The position numbers were made by a program, and so were the translations under genes. A stretch of 23,855 nt of DNA, taken from Rickettsiales bacterium (lineage in GTDB: Bacteria > Pseudomonadota > Alphaproteobacteria > Rickettsiales > UBA1997). Positions 1 to 7,950 of this stretch are shown here, piece by piece; position 1 is the first letter of the stretch, and the number at the start of each line of letters is the position of its first letter. The notes beneath the pieces are model-generated. The model saw nothing but the letters and a program-made list of their open reading frames with translations. It did no database searches and had not been told where the DNA came from. Location of the stretch: NCBI GenBank assembly GCA_031269065.1, contig JAIRWJ010000035.1, forward strand, positions 1-23,855. Direction: 5' to 3'.

Positions 1-139
1 ACTGTGGCTACAGCGAATACACAATAGTTTAATCCAGGTGAGACATCAAAAAATATGTAGAACCACTAAATTAGAAGAGGAAACGGCTTAGATGATATAA
101 ATGATTAGTAGGCAAAGCCTAGTGATTGCTATAAAGGCG

Positions 140-168
140 TTGACAAAATCTACGGGAAGATGTATAGT
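140..168 (+). promoter_or_regulatory. sigma70-type promoter
   Basis: TTGACA (140-145), a 17-base spacer, and TATAGT (163-168): a full -35 match and five of six at -10. Transcription would begin near 175, downstream of the first in-frame ATG at 160, so the ATG at 202 is the likelier translation start of the next gene. Confidence 0.7.
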
Positions 169-201
169 GTACTGGCTGTTGTCCATATTGTGGTAAGAAG
201 A

Positions 202-1185
202 ATGTCTAATAATAGATTAAGAGAAATTTTTCTATTTTGTCTTGTCCTAGTGTCTGTCCCCCGGGCCAGATCAGAGGGGTACCAGGGCATAGCCAGCGTT
301 AGCAGAAGTCCTAATAGCACCAGTGTCGAGTTCTTCGGTGGCAGACCTTCCCGCGAGATAGTCAGAGGCCAGACTGCATCCTTTGGTGTGCGTGCTGGGC
401 GTTTTGCTGGGGATGTGTGGAGTGTTTTTTATTCTTCCTCCTTTTCTGGTAAACTTATGTCGAAAAACTACAATGAACCCGGCGTCGGTGACGGAGTGTT
501 CTACAATGATCCATCTACCGCTGAAAGAATAGGTATAGCCGTATCAGTCGCAGGGATAGCTGTTGCCGTGATAGGAGGAGGGGCATTTGGATTGATGAAA
601 TTTTCTGGATTTACATTTGCAGCTGTAACGTCTGGAGCTTTAATGGCTGTAGCCGGGCTTGTCACCTCTCTACATAAACTATACACAGAAGCAGACTGGG
701 GAATCGATATTCGACCAGATGGAGTCACACAGTTTGGGTATTTTAAATCTAGAAGAAAAGGACCAGAGGGAGAGGGTACAATCATCTGGTCAAATGGAAT
801 TGGCTACGAGGGAGCATTTGAGGATAATAGAATAAAAAACAATCCTAGCGGAAAATTAATCCTTTTTCCCGAGGAAGATAAATACACTGTAGAATTCTCC
901 AGAGATAAGGACAGGAAGTATAGGTTCCCTGATGTCCACTACTTCAACAACGTAGACCACAGCAGATTGAGTAAATCAATCGCATTTACCAATGGAGATG
1001 TTTTCAGAGGAGTTATCGGTAGAAATGTTGAAGGAATCTATATACCAAAAAATGGCAGCCCTGTCAAAAGTACACTCAGAAATATTCTGCTGAAAAAGAT
1101 GGAGGAGGAAAAAAGGGGAACTGTGGGCACTGGAACTGATTCTAGAGAATCAATTTGTGAAGAGACAATGGGCTGTGGAGACTAA
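202..1185 (+). CDS. Exported/membrane protein with MORN-like segment
   Basis: Function unknown. The 327-residue product begins with a signal-peptide-like stretch: a basic start (NNRLR), a hydrophobic run (FLFCLVLVSV), and a plausible cleavage site after ARS near residue 25. A long Gly/Ala-rich hydrophobic stretch follows (about residues 113-160), probably one or two membrane segments. The C-terminal half carries a MORN-like unit (GEGTIIWSNGIGYEGAF) and degenerate copies around NGDVFRGVI. MORN repeats in other proteins mediate membrane or protein contact. The frame is open from an ATG at 160, but that codon lies inside the promoter spacer, so 202 is preferred. The ribosome binding site is weak (AAGAAG). 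It stands alone, with a 5-kb lead before the next operon. It may be a surface or secreted host-interaction protein; this is inference. Confidence 0.7.
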   Translation: MSNNRLREIFLFCLVLVSVPRARSEGYQGIASVSRSPNSTSVEFFGGRPSREIVRGQTASFGVRAGRFAGDVWSVFYSSSFSGKLMSKNYNEPGVGDGVFYNDPSTAERIGIAVSVAGIAVAVIGGGAFGLMKFSGFTFAAVTSGALMAVAGLVTSLHKLYTEADWGIDIRPDGVTQFGYFKSRRKGPEGEGTIIWSNGIGYEGAFEDNRIKNNPSGKLILFPEEDKYTVEFSRDKDRKYRFPDVHYFNNVDHSRLSKSIAFTNGDVFRGVIGRNVEGIYIPKNGSPVKSTLRNILLKKMEEEKRGTVGTGTDSRESICEETMGCGD

Positions 1186-1242
1186 GACAGTCTGGAAACT
1201 ACTGGTAGAGGATTTTCTTCTGAATCCATATCCGTCTGCTAT

Positions 1243-1261
1243 CACTCTGAACCAAAGAGTG
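1243..1261 (+). terminator. hairpin after first gene
   Basis: CACTCT (1243-1248) pairs with AGAGTG (1256-1261) around a 7-base loop, 57 bases after the stop of the MORN-like gene. No T-run follows, so this is at best a weak terminator. It could also belong to the structured leader of the IS110 remnant. Confidence 0.3.
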
Positions 1262-1450
1262 TTGCCAGGTTAGGTGCTAGCTTGGAAATTGGAATCCAAA
1301 TCTCTATTCTAAAGCACTCTGGCTGTGTCAAAATTCTTCATGCTTGGACTCCATATAATTCGTACAAGTTATTAGTTTAACTCCTATAACCTACTAACTA
1401 GTTAGGTAACTTTTACTTGACCATTGACTATAAAACCATTGATATGTTGT

Positions 1451-1599
1451 TGGAGTCAGGGGGGGGGTTGTGACAAGTCATATGGAGTGTAGTTCACTCC
1501 AGCATGTATGGATCAATCTCCACAGCCCCTCAATTTATTTGGTCTATTAACTTGCTAAAACTGGTTTTTTACAGCCAGGGTTGTTAATAATTATAGACC
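1451..1599 (+). ncRNA. Hairpin-rich leader of IS110 remnant (possible bridge/seek RNA)
   Basis: Ordered elements lie just 5' of the transposase remnant. A run of nine G is at 1459-1467. A perfect hairpin follows, GGAGTG (1484-1489) with CACTCC (1495-1500) around TAGTT. A larger stem-loop pairs GGTCTAT (1541-1547) with ATAGACC (1593-1599), continues inward as TTAAC/GTTAA (1547-1551/1583-1587), and ends in CTGG (1561-1564) with CCAG (1575-1578). TGGAGTC at 1451-1457 is complementary to GACTCCA at 1347-1353. IS110-family elements are known to encode a structured guide RNA in the non-coding end next to the transposase gene; IS110-group elements carry it 5' of the gene. Position and structure fit, but that this was such an RNA is inference, and the element is broken. 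Confidence 0.35.
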
Positions 1600-1626
1600 A
1601 TAGTAGTAATAAACGGGAGTTTTTCT

Positions 1627-1875
1627 GTGTCTAGTATTTTTAAAAATGAAGATAGAGTTTGTGAAATCAATGCTTTCATAGGTGTTGATGTGGGTAAGTT
1701 CTTTGTGGACATGTACTGCTCTTTCGGTAGGAAATACTATACCTCTGTGAGTAATGATAGAGTTACTCTAAAGAAGACTTTAAATAAAATTCTGAAAGCT
1801 CAGCAGTTTGTGAAGCCATTAGGTCTGGGTGAAAACACCCTATCATTTTTTCTATTCTACAGCCGCTTAGTTTAG
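1627..1875 (+). pseudogene. IS110-family transposase, N-terminal remnant
   Basis: A GTG start with a good ribosome binding site (GGGAG, 7-base spacing) opens an 82-codon frame. Residues about 17-30 read FIGVDVGKFFVDMY, the N-terminal DEDD nuclease signature of IS110-family transposases (IGVDVSK...D). It continues with an NDRVTLKKTL segment like the family's NxxGLKKLL, and with GENT near residue 69, where the family has its second acidic residue (ExTG). The frame stops at TAG. Family members are usually 300-400 residues, so most of the catalytic and C-terminal domains are missing, and I found no convincing continuation in 1876-2200. It is therefore inactive. Family assignment is by motif only. 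Confidence 0.65.
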
Positions 1876-2203
1876 TATATTTTATCATAACTTAACTGTA
1901 ATATTTTAGTGAATGTTATAGTTAGGCCCTCTAATAAAAATGATTCGATCCTAGATGACCATTGTCTGGTGCACACTTTAGTTCCCCTAGGCAATCTATG
2001 ATTTACCCTGGGGTGTAGTTTACTAGGTTTTCCCATCTCTGTTTTATCACACTGTACGGCAAATTCCGCTCTTCTTACTCTGGAGACTTTCTACTACGGC
2101 GAACTGTTTCTTTTCTGATATATTTGTCTCCAAAGTTTTTAATTTCTGGTATACAATGCAGATATGAAAAATTGTTTGTCAAGTTTAGCATAGGTTCCAA
2201 TAG
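1876..2203. other. gene-free stretch after IS110 remnant
   Basis: No frame of useful length. On the minus strand about 70 codons are open without stops (about 1870-2085) but lack a good start, a ribosome binding site or any family signature. It is probably decayed IS or intergenic DNA. Confidence 0.5.
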
Positions 2204-2231
2204 TTGATAAATTATCAGAAACTGTTATTTT
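2204..2231 (+). promoter_or_regulatory. probable lepA promoter
   Basis: TTGATA (2204-2209), a 16-base spacer, TATTTT (2226-2231). It would give a leader of about 60 bases containing the hairpin at 2254-2284. Confidence 0.4.
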
Positions 2232-2253
2232 CTACCTATCAGCAATAGGGAAA

Positions 2254-2292
2254 TCGAAGTAGAATGCAGGCCTACGAACTTCGACATTTTTT
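2254..2292 (+). terminator. attenuator-like hairpin with T-run in lepA leader
   Basis: TCGAAGT (2254-2260) pairs perfectly with ACTTCGA (2278-2284), and six T follow after CA (2287-2292). GTAG/CTAC (2259-2262/2272-2275) offers an alternative inner stem. The T-run ends eight bases before the lepA ATG. The form is that of an intrinsic terminator, but the place is that of a translation start, so it may attenuate lepA or end upstream transcripts. Confidence 0.4.
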
Positions 2293-2300
2293 AGAGAACT

Positions 2301-4133
2301 ATGACAAGCCTCGATAGAATAAGAAACTTTGTTATCATTGCCCACATAGACCATGGGAAATCAACTCTAGCAGATAGAATTATTGAATACTGTGGGGGAA
2401 TAATAGGCGAAAGGGAAAAAACTGATAGAATCTTGGATTCTATGGATTTAGAAAAAGAAAAGGGAATCACCATAAAGGCCCAGACAGTTAGGCTGGACTA
2501 CAAGTCTGACGATAGAGCTGATTATGTTCTAAATCTTATGGATACACCGGGTCACGTTGACTTCACCTACGAGGTGAACAGATGCCTTGCAGCCTGTGAA
2601 GGTTCCCTACTTCTAGTGGATGCTACCCAGGGTGTCGAGGCTCAGACTCTGGCCAACACCTACCATGCTCTGGAAAATAATCATAAAATAATTCCAGTTC
2701 TAAATAAAATAGATCTACCATCGGCCGACGTGGAAAAAACAAAAAATCAGGTAGAGGAAATAATAGGTATAGATGCAGGAGATGCTATTCTTATCAGCGC
2801 TAAGACCGGAGAGGGAGTAAAAAGTTTGCTGGAGGCAGTGGTGCATGACCTTCCGGCTCCCCGGGGCGATGTCAAGATGCCTCTAAGATCAATGCTTATA
2901 GACAGCTGGTATGACTCATACCTTGGTGTTGTAGTTCTAATTAGAGTGATAGACGGTGCTCTGCGCAGAGGCGACAGAATAAAAATGTTGGCCACCAACG
3001 GTCTCTACCAGGTGGAAACCCTTGGCTTCTTTACTCCCAAAAGAGTTGGGGTTGAGACTATAGCTGCAGGGGAGATTGGATTCTTCACAGGACAGATAAA
3101 GCAGGTAGCCGATTGTCGCATAGGAGATACCATAGTTCTGGCCGGTGATAACGAAACAAAACCACTAGCCGGTTTCAAAGCCAATCTACCGGTTGTTTTC
3201 TGTAGCCTATACCCGACAGATTCCGGGGACTATGATCTGTTTAAAGAGTCGCTAGCCAGGTTGCATCTCAACGATGCAAGTTTTGTTTTCGAACCGGAGA
3301 CATCGTCAGCTCTAGGTTTTGGCTTTAGATGTGGTTTTCTTGGACTTCTGCACCTGGAAATCGTCGAGGAGAGACTCGAACGAGAATTTGACCTAGATCT
3401 GATAATCACAGCCCCTTCCGTTGTCTACAGGGTTTATACAGGCAATATGCCCAAAAATTTGGTTGCTAGCAAAGTCGGAGATTATCTTGAGGTACATAAT
3501 TCGGCGGACCTACCAGAACCCCAGTATTTGAAAAAAATATGTGAGCCCTGGGTGAAGGCCACCCTGATGGTTCCTGAGGAATATCTAGGTAACATTTTAA
3601 GGCTCTGCGCTGACCGAAGAGGAATTCAGAGCTCTTTGACCTTTGTAGGAGAGCGAGCCATGCTTATCTACGAGTTGCCCCTGAACGAGATAATTTACGA
3701 TTTCTACGATAAGCTGAAATCCTACTCCAGTGGCTACGCCAGCCTCGACTGGGAAATTTTGGACTACCGGGAGGGAGATCTGACAAAGCTGTCAATTCTT
3801 GTAAACGGAGAACCTGTCGATGCCCTCTCCTTCATAGTGCACAGATCCAGAGCCGAATCCCGGGGACGGGCGCTCTGCGAAAAGCTGAAAAATCTTATTC
3901 CTCGGCAAATGTTTAAAATAGCTATCCAGGCTGGTATGAACGGTAGAATAATCGCCCGGGAAACCATAAATGCCTACATGAAGGACGTGCTAGCCAAATG
4001 CTATGGTGGTGATGTGACCCGGAAGAGGAAGCTATTAGAAAAACAAAAAAAAGGTAAGAAGCGCATGAAAGTTATTGGCAACGTGGAAATTCCTCAGAGC
4101 GCCTTTCTGGCAGCTCTGAGACTGGACGATTAG
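2301..4133 (+). CDS. lepA: Elongation factor 4 (LepA), ribosome-associated GTPase
   Basis: A translational GTPase that binds the ribosome and is known to back-translocate stalled or mis-translocated ribosomes and to assist initiation. The 610-residue product has the usual family length. The G domain shows the P-loop AHIDHGKST (about 14-22), switch II DTPGH, and NKID. The LepA-specific C-terminal domain ends with the RKRKLLEKQKKGKKRMK stretch and the FLAAL(R) motif typical of the family, where EF-G has other C-terminal domains. The ATG is preceded by a weak AGAGAA ribosome binding site. It is monocistronic by layout: its own promoter upstream and nearly 470 gene-free bases downstream. Assignment is very secure. 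Confidence 0.97.
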   Translation: MTSLDRIRNFVIIAHIDHGKSTLADRIIEYCGGIIGEREKTDRILDSMDLEKEKGITIKAQTVRLDYKSDDRADYVLNLMDTPGHVDFTYEVNRCLAACEGSLLLVDATQGVEAQTLANTYHALENNHKIIPVLNKIDLPSADVEKTKNQVEEIIGIDAGDAILISAKTGEGVKSLLEAVVHDLPAPRGDVKMPLRSMLIDSWYDSYLGVVVLIRVIDGALRRGDRIKMLATNGLYQVETLGFFTPKRVGVETIAAGEIGFFTGQIKQVADCRIGDTIVLAGDNETKPLAGFKANLPVVFCSLYPTDSGDYDLFKESLARLHLNDASFVFEPETSSALGFGFRCGFLGLLHLEIVEERLEREFDLDLIITAPSVVYRVYTGNMPKNLVASKVGDYLEVHNSADLPEPQYLKKICEPWVKATLMVPEEYLGNILRLCADRRGIQSSLTFVGERAMLIYELPLNEIIYDFYDKLKSYSSGYASLDWEILDYREGDLTKLSILVNGEPVDALSFIVHRSRAESRGRALCEKLKNLIPRQMFKIAIQAGMNGRIIARETINAYMKDVLAKCYGGDVTRKRKLLEKQKKGKKRMKVIGNVEIPQSAFLAALRLDD

Positions 4134-4599
4134 CAGACGATATGCTCTTTTCAATAAGTCCTTTCTTTTTTATGACAGTCATTGTTGAGTGCTGCCAGAT
4201 TATCTAGACACACAATTATCTAACTATCAAATTCTTTTCTCCATAGATTTAGTACCAGCGGTATAATTTTATGTCTCTCCAAATGTATTTCCCCGTTTTT
4301 TAGGTTTAATTCAGGATTTGCAGGAAGCCCTTATGGGTGTGAGATGAGAAAGGGTGAGGATAGCGAGGAAATAAGTAGATCACAACAATTATGATGAAAA
4401 CTGCCGGACCGGAATAATTCCGGGGCTAGAAGCAATTAGACCATGTCTCTAGTGCAGGTTTCCGATTTCTGGGTTGGGTGGAAAGGAATATTTGAAATAA
4501 AAAGATGAATGCAGCAACTTGTGGAGAAACCCAAAAGTTAATTTGATTTTAAAATATGTGGTAATACCGTGGTTGTATTACATATATTTAGTACGTTGG
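4134..4599. other. gene-free stretch between lepA and gatC
   Basis: No supported gene. The only clear element is a perfect inverted repeat CCGGAA-TAA-TTCCGG (4409-4423) without a T-run. A frame open from a TTG at 4519 runs into gatC, but its first 27 residues do not look like GatC and are better read as leader. Confidence 0.5.
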
Positions 4600-4884
4600 A
4601 TGGACAAGGAAAAGCTGCAGAGGTTAGAAAAGTTGGCTATGATAGAAATAAAAGAAAAAGACCGGGAGAATATAATGAATTTAGTGAATTCGGACATAGT
4701 TCAGGTTAAAACTCTCTATGAAGTGGATACGAATGGGCTGGAACCAATGACTAATCCCTACGATATTAGACTGGAGGTCTATGAAGATATTGTCTCTGAT
4801 GGGGGTAGACGTGAAGAGCTCCTAAAATGTTCTCCTCAGACAATGTCGAACTGCTTCGTTGTCCCAAAAATGATAGAGAGTTAG
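4600..4884 (+). CDS. gatC: Asp/Glu-tRNA amidotransferase subunit C
   Basis: The small subunit of the GatCAB complex, which amidates misacylated Glu-tRNA(Gln) and/or Asp-tRNA(Asn). GatC wraps around GatA and stabilises it. The 94-residue product has family length and order: MDKEKLQRLEKLAMIEI, then a helical linker, then a NGLEPM segment matching the conserved (V)xPM motif, then a tail rich in Arg/Glu with a VPK(M)IE ending like the family's FxVPKVVE. The ATG at 4600 is chosen because the frame upstream lacks similarity and begins only with TTG. The stop lies five bases before gatA, so the two are translationally coupled. Confidence 0.88.
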   Translation: MDKEKLQRLEKLAMIEIKEKDRENIMNLVNSDIVQVKTLYEVDTNGLEPMTNPYDIRLEVYEDIVSDGGRREELLKCSPQTMSNCFVVPKMIES

Positions 4885-4889
4885 GCAAG

Positions 4890-6365
4890 ATGTCAGAACT
4901 ATTGAAACTAACTCTGCTCCAGGCGAGAGAAAGACTTCTGAACAGAGAGGTGAAGAGTATTGAGCTGGTGGATGCCTTCATCGAAAATATAGAAAGAAAC
5001 AGACATCTAAATGCCTTTATTCTGGATACATTTGAGCATGCCAGGGAGAGGGCAAAAGTATCTGATTCTAATCTTTCCAATAGGACAGCTAGAAAGTTGG
5101 AAGGTCTGCCAATGGGGGTCAAAGATGTTTTTTGTACCAAGGGCATAAGAACAACGGCTTGCTCCAAGATTCTGAGTGACTTTATCCCTCCCTATGAATC
5201 GACGGTTACCCAGAAACTGAGTGATGAGAACTACATAATGCTTGGCAAGACAAATACAGATGAATTTACCTGCGGTTCAACTACCGCTACCAGTTGCTTT
5301 GGTCCCTCGGTGAGTCCCTATAGGGCTAGAGGGGATGATAGAGACCTGATCCCTGGAGGCAGTTCCGGTGGATCATCAGCTGCAATGGCAGCAAATCTAT
5401 GTCTAGCAGCTCTAGGAACAGACACCGGTGGTTCTGTGCGTCAGCCTGCGGCACTATGTAACCTGGTCGGTCTGAAGCCAACCTATGGAAGAATATCAAG
5501 ATACGGTGTTGTTGCCTATGCAAGTTCCTTTGACCAAACAGGAACTCTGACTAAGAACATTGAAGATGCGGCTTATCTTATGGATATAGTCTGTGGCCAT
5601 GACGAAAAAGATTCAACGAGTCATAGAGGGACACCTACTCATTTTTACGAAAATTTAAGACCAGCGGTGGAATCCAAAAAAATTGGTGTTATCAAACAAT
5701 TCCTGGGGCTCGATGATAAGGTTGATAAAGACATCTATGATGGGTTCTACGAGGTTTTGGATATGTTTCGTCGAGACGGCTATGAGATCATAGAGATATC
5801 CATTCCCACCATCGACTACGTTCCGGAACTCTATACGGTTCTCTCCTACACGGAGCTAGCCTCAAATTTGGCCAGATACGACGGAGTCAGATATGGTCAT
5901 AGATCTAAAGAAAAACTAAAATCTCTGGAAGATCTCTATCTAAAGTCAAAATCCGAAGGATTCTGTGACAATATAAAAAAGAGAATTTTACTTGGCTATT
6001 TTTTTTCCTCTTCGGAGAACTATGAAAAATTCTTTCTAAAGGCTCAAAAAGTCAGAAGAAAGTTGGCTAACGAGTTTCTGGCAGGTCTATCCCAAATATC
6101 TTTCATTATGACTCCGGCCACACCCCAGACAGCCTTTCCATTTAAACCCACAGAGGCTGAAAAACTCAAAAATATGGAGTCAAACTATCTAAATGATCTT
6201 TTTGTTTGTCCAGTTAACATGGTTGGTCTGCCGGGTCTGGTTGTGCCCATTGGGTTTGACCACAAAGATTTACCAATGGGAGTACATTTGATAGGAAAAC
6301 ATTTCGATGAACAGACCATTCTAAATGCCGGTCTTTTTATAGAAAAAAACGGATCTCAGGGCTGA
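4890..6365 (+). CDS. gatA: Asp/Glu-tRNA amidotransferase subunit A
   Basis: The amidase subunit of GatCAB. It hydrolyses glutamine and hands ammonia to GatB for tRNA-bound Glu or Asp. The 491-residue product has the amidase-signature catalytic set: Lys78 in LPMGVKD, the Ser-cisSer region GGSSGGSS (Ser158), and nucleophile Ser182 in GTDTGGSVRQPA; the spacing agrees with known GatA enzymes. The ATG at 4890 follows an AGG five bases upstream, just after the gatC stop. An earlier ATG at 4827 lies inside gatC and adds 21 residues that do not match the family. It is followed after 12 bases by holA. No gatB is in the window, so the tRNA-binding kinase subunit must be encoded elsewhere. Confidence 0.96.
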   Translation: MSELLKLTLLQARERLLNREVKSIELVDAFIENIERNRHLNAFILDTFEHARERAKVSDSNLSNRTARKLEGLPMGVKDVFCTKGIRTTACSKILSDFIPPYESTVTQKLSDENYIMLGKTNTDEFTCGSTTATSCFGPSVSPYRARGDDRDLIPGGSSGGSSAAMAANLCLAALGTDTGGSVRQPAALCNLVGLKPTYGRISRYGVVAYASSFDQTGTLTKNIEDAAYLMDIVCGHDEKDSTSHRGTPTHFYENLRPAVESKKIGVIKQFLGLDDKVDKDIYDGFYEVLDMFRRDGYEIIEISIPTIDYVPELYTVLSYTELASNLARYDGVRYGHRSKEKLKSLEDLYLKSKSEGFCDNIKKRILLGYFFSSSENYEKFFLKAQKVRRKLANEFLAGLSQISFIMTPATPQTAFPFKPTEAEKLKNMESNYLNDLFVCPVNMVGLPGLVVPIGFDHKDLPMGVHLIGKHFDEQTILNAGLFIEKNGSQG

Positions 6366-6377
6366 ATGCTATAGATT

Positions 6378-7388
6378 GTGAAGATAGAAAACAGAAGTGC
6401 CGCTAGCACTATAGGAAATCTTTCAGGCAGTGGGTTTAGAGCTGCACTCCTCTGCGGTGAGGTCAATTCGTCTCTTGGTCTGAGATTTAGAGAAACCATT
6501 AGCCTCTTCAAGGATATAGGATACGAAATTACCAGTGTAGCTCCTGAAGATCTAAAAGGGAATGAGGGCGCTCTGGCTGAAAAATTTGTTGCGACGTCTA
6601 TGTTTTCTAGCAACACTCTCTTTGTGCTTAGGTTACTGACAAATGCTAATCTATTCACGAAACATCTGGAAAAACTGCTCGAAAATGTTGATCTGGAAAA
6701 CAATAGGAATTTCATTTTGATCACCTCAGGTCCTCTGGAAGCCAGCTCATCCCTCAGAAAATATGCTGAAAAATCAGAGTATATGGCCTGTATTGCTTGC
6801 TACGAGGAGACTTCGGCCGATCTGAGTAGTTTTGTTAGGAAAAAACTAAAGGAATATGATCTATGCGCAGACCAAAATGTTGTGGAATACATATGTAATC
6901 TCGGTGGTGGTAGCACAACCTTGGAAAATGAGATTCGGAAGTTGGATCTCTACAAAGATGAAAAGAATAGAAATGTTTCTATGGACGATGTACAGAATTG
7001 CCTGGTGGACACTTCGACCATAAGTCTGGACAACTTTCTTGAGAGTTTCTGCAACTTTGACAGAAAAAAAGCCATCCGGGCGATGAACAAAATCTTTGGA
7101 GAGGGCTTAGAACCAATAGTTTTACTACGCTCCATGGTCAGACACTTTCTCCTGGTCCAGAGAATATGTTTTATGCTTAGTGAAGGTAAAAATTTGGGAG
7201 ACATATTTAAAATCGAGAGAATATTTTGGAAATCCCAGATTTCTCTGGAGCACTACGTGAAAAGGTGGGTACCGGAGAGTATAAATTTTTTACTGGAACA
7301 GCTGGTCATTACTGAAAAAAATATCAAGTTTAGTTCCCTAGATCCCCAGTTGGAACTAGAGAGTTTTGTCTTGCGTTGTCTTAGCTAG
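6378..7388 (+). CDS. holA: DNA polymerase III subunit delta
   Basis: The clamp-loader subunit that opens the beta sliding clamp for replication. The 336-residue product has the family length. It shows the typical divergent order: an N-terminal segment with LLCGEV...LRFRETI, then LFVLRLLTNAN in place of the usual KLVVLR...A, FILITSGPLEASSSLRKYAEK (family ...L.KSSKLRK.AE), and a C-terminal helical region with FDRKKAIRAMNKIFGEGLEPIVLLRSMVRHFLLV, characteristic of delta (LL..L..QGE.PI.LL..L.R.F..L). The start is a GTG 12 bases after gatA. The N-terminal clamp-binding motif cannot be pinned down by eye. The C-terminal similarity makes the call good despite low overall conservation. Confidence 0.85.
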   Translation: MKIENRSAASTIGNLSGSGFRAALLCGEVNSSLGLRFRETISLFKDIGYEITSVAPEDLKGNEGALAEKFVATSMFSSNTLFVLRLLTNANLFTKHLEKLLENVDLENNRNFILITSGPLEASSSLRKYAEKSEYMACIACYEETSADLSSFVRKKLKEYDLCADQNVVEYICNLGGGSTTLENEIRKLDLYKDEKNRNVSMDDVQNCLVDTSTISLDNFLESFCNFDRKKAIRAMNKIFGEGLEPIVLLRSMVRHFLLVQRICFMLSEGKNLGDIFKIERIFWKSQISLEHYVKRWVPESINFLLEQLVITEKNIKFSSLDPQLELESFVLRCLS

Positions 7389-7834
7389 CCTGCTTCCTGA
7401 AAAACTATATCTGGGAATATCTGGGATCTTATATGTTCTGGAGCTTTGGAACTGCCTCCTGGCCAGCAGTGGAAGCGTTTGCTGTGAGGGGTGTACCATG
7501 AAGACTAGGAAACTATTAGTGGATGGTCTGGGATATGAGAAAATACCGGAATTTCACTATTCTCTTAGAGTTTTGGAGTAGAGGGCGTAGATCAGTGGTA
7601 TCAATTTTACCTAATTGTTCCTCCTTCATTGGGCACGGAGGAATTTATTTTTTGATTGATCTGGTAGCGTCTGGCAATGCGTTTTTTTAATAGAAAATTG
7701 AAGCGCAGTGGAAGCGGTTCTATCTGATTTTTAATTTCCCCCTGAGTGCTACTTTTCGGTATATTTGGAGAGTGTCGGGTTGTCCAAAAATCATTGAAAA
7801 TCAAGCTATTTTTTGGCTGATACCTAATCAAAGG
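7389..7834. other. gene-poor stretch between holA and HU
   Basis: No gene of known family. A 74-codon minus-strand frame (7607-7831, TTG start) has no ribosome binding site or recognisable motif. Plus-strand frames are broken by stops. It holds only the tiny ORF at 7498 and probably decayed sequence. Confidence 0.45.
7498..7581 (+). CDS. very small ORF with strong ribosome binding site
   Basis: A 27-codon frame starts with ATG six bases after GAGGGG, one of the best ribosome binding sites in the window. The product is MKTRKLLVDG...SLRVLE. I recognise no family. A longer frame in the same phase runs through from 7366 inside the end of holA. It could be a peptide gene, the tail of a decayed gene, or chance. 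Confidence 0.2.
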   Translation: MKTRKLLVDGLGYEKIPEFHYSLRVLE

Positions 7835-7894
7835 TTGACATATTTAAAAAATTTTCGTCTATTACTTGATTTTACTGATATTACATTCTAGAAT
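7835..7894 (+). promoter_or_regulatory. two overlapping-range promoters for HU
   Basis: P1: TTGACA (7835-7840), 17 bases, TCTATT (7858-7863). P2: TTGATT (7866-7871), 17 bases, TAGAAT (7889-7894). The pair is 31 bases apart and both precede the HU gene. P1 has the perfect -35, P2 the better -10. Confidence 0.55.
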
Positions 7895-7906
7895 CGGTCC
7901 CAGTTT

Positions 7907-7924
7907 AGCTAGGAGAGACTAGCT
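7907..7924 (+). promoter_or_regulatory. stem-loop in HU leader
   Basis: AGCTAG (7907-7912) pairs with CTAGCT (7919-7924) around a GAGAGA loop, 26 bases before the HU ATG. It may stabilise the mRNA or bind a regulator; the loop holds a ribosome-binding-like purine run. Confidence 0.35.
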
Positions 7925-7950
7925 GGCCATTATTAATAAAGACGGACAGT

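Noticed and set aside
160..201. Upstream ATG at 160 extending the first gene by 14 residues
   Set aside because: It lies within the spacer of a near-consensus promoter and hides a clear signal-peptide start at 202.
1870..2085. Open minus-strand stretch after the IS110 remnant, considered as another transposase piece
   Set aside because: No start, no recognisable signature, and a stop immediately upstream.
7607..7831. 74-codon minus-strand frame between holA and HU
   Set aside because: TTG start, no ribosome binding site, no motif, and it runs against all neighbours.
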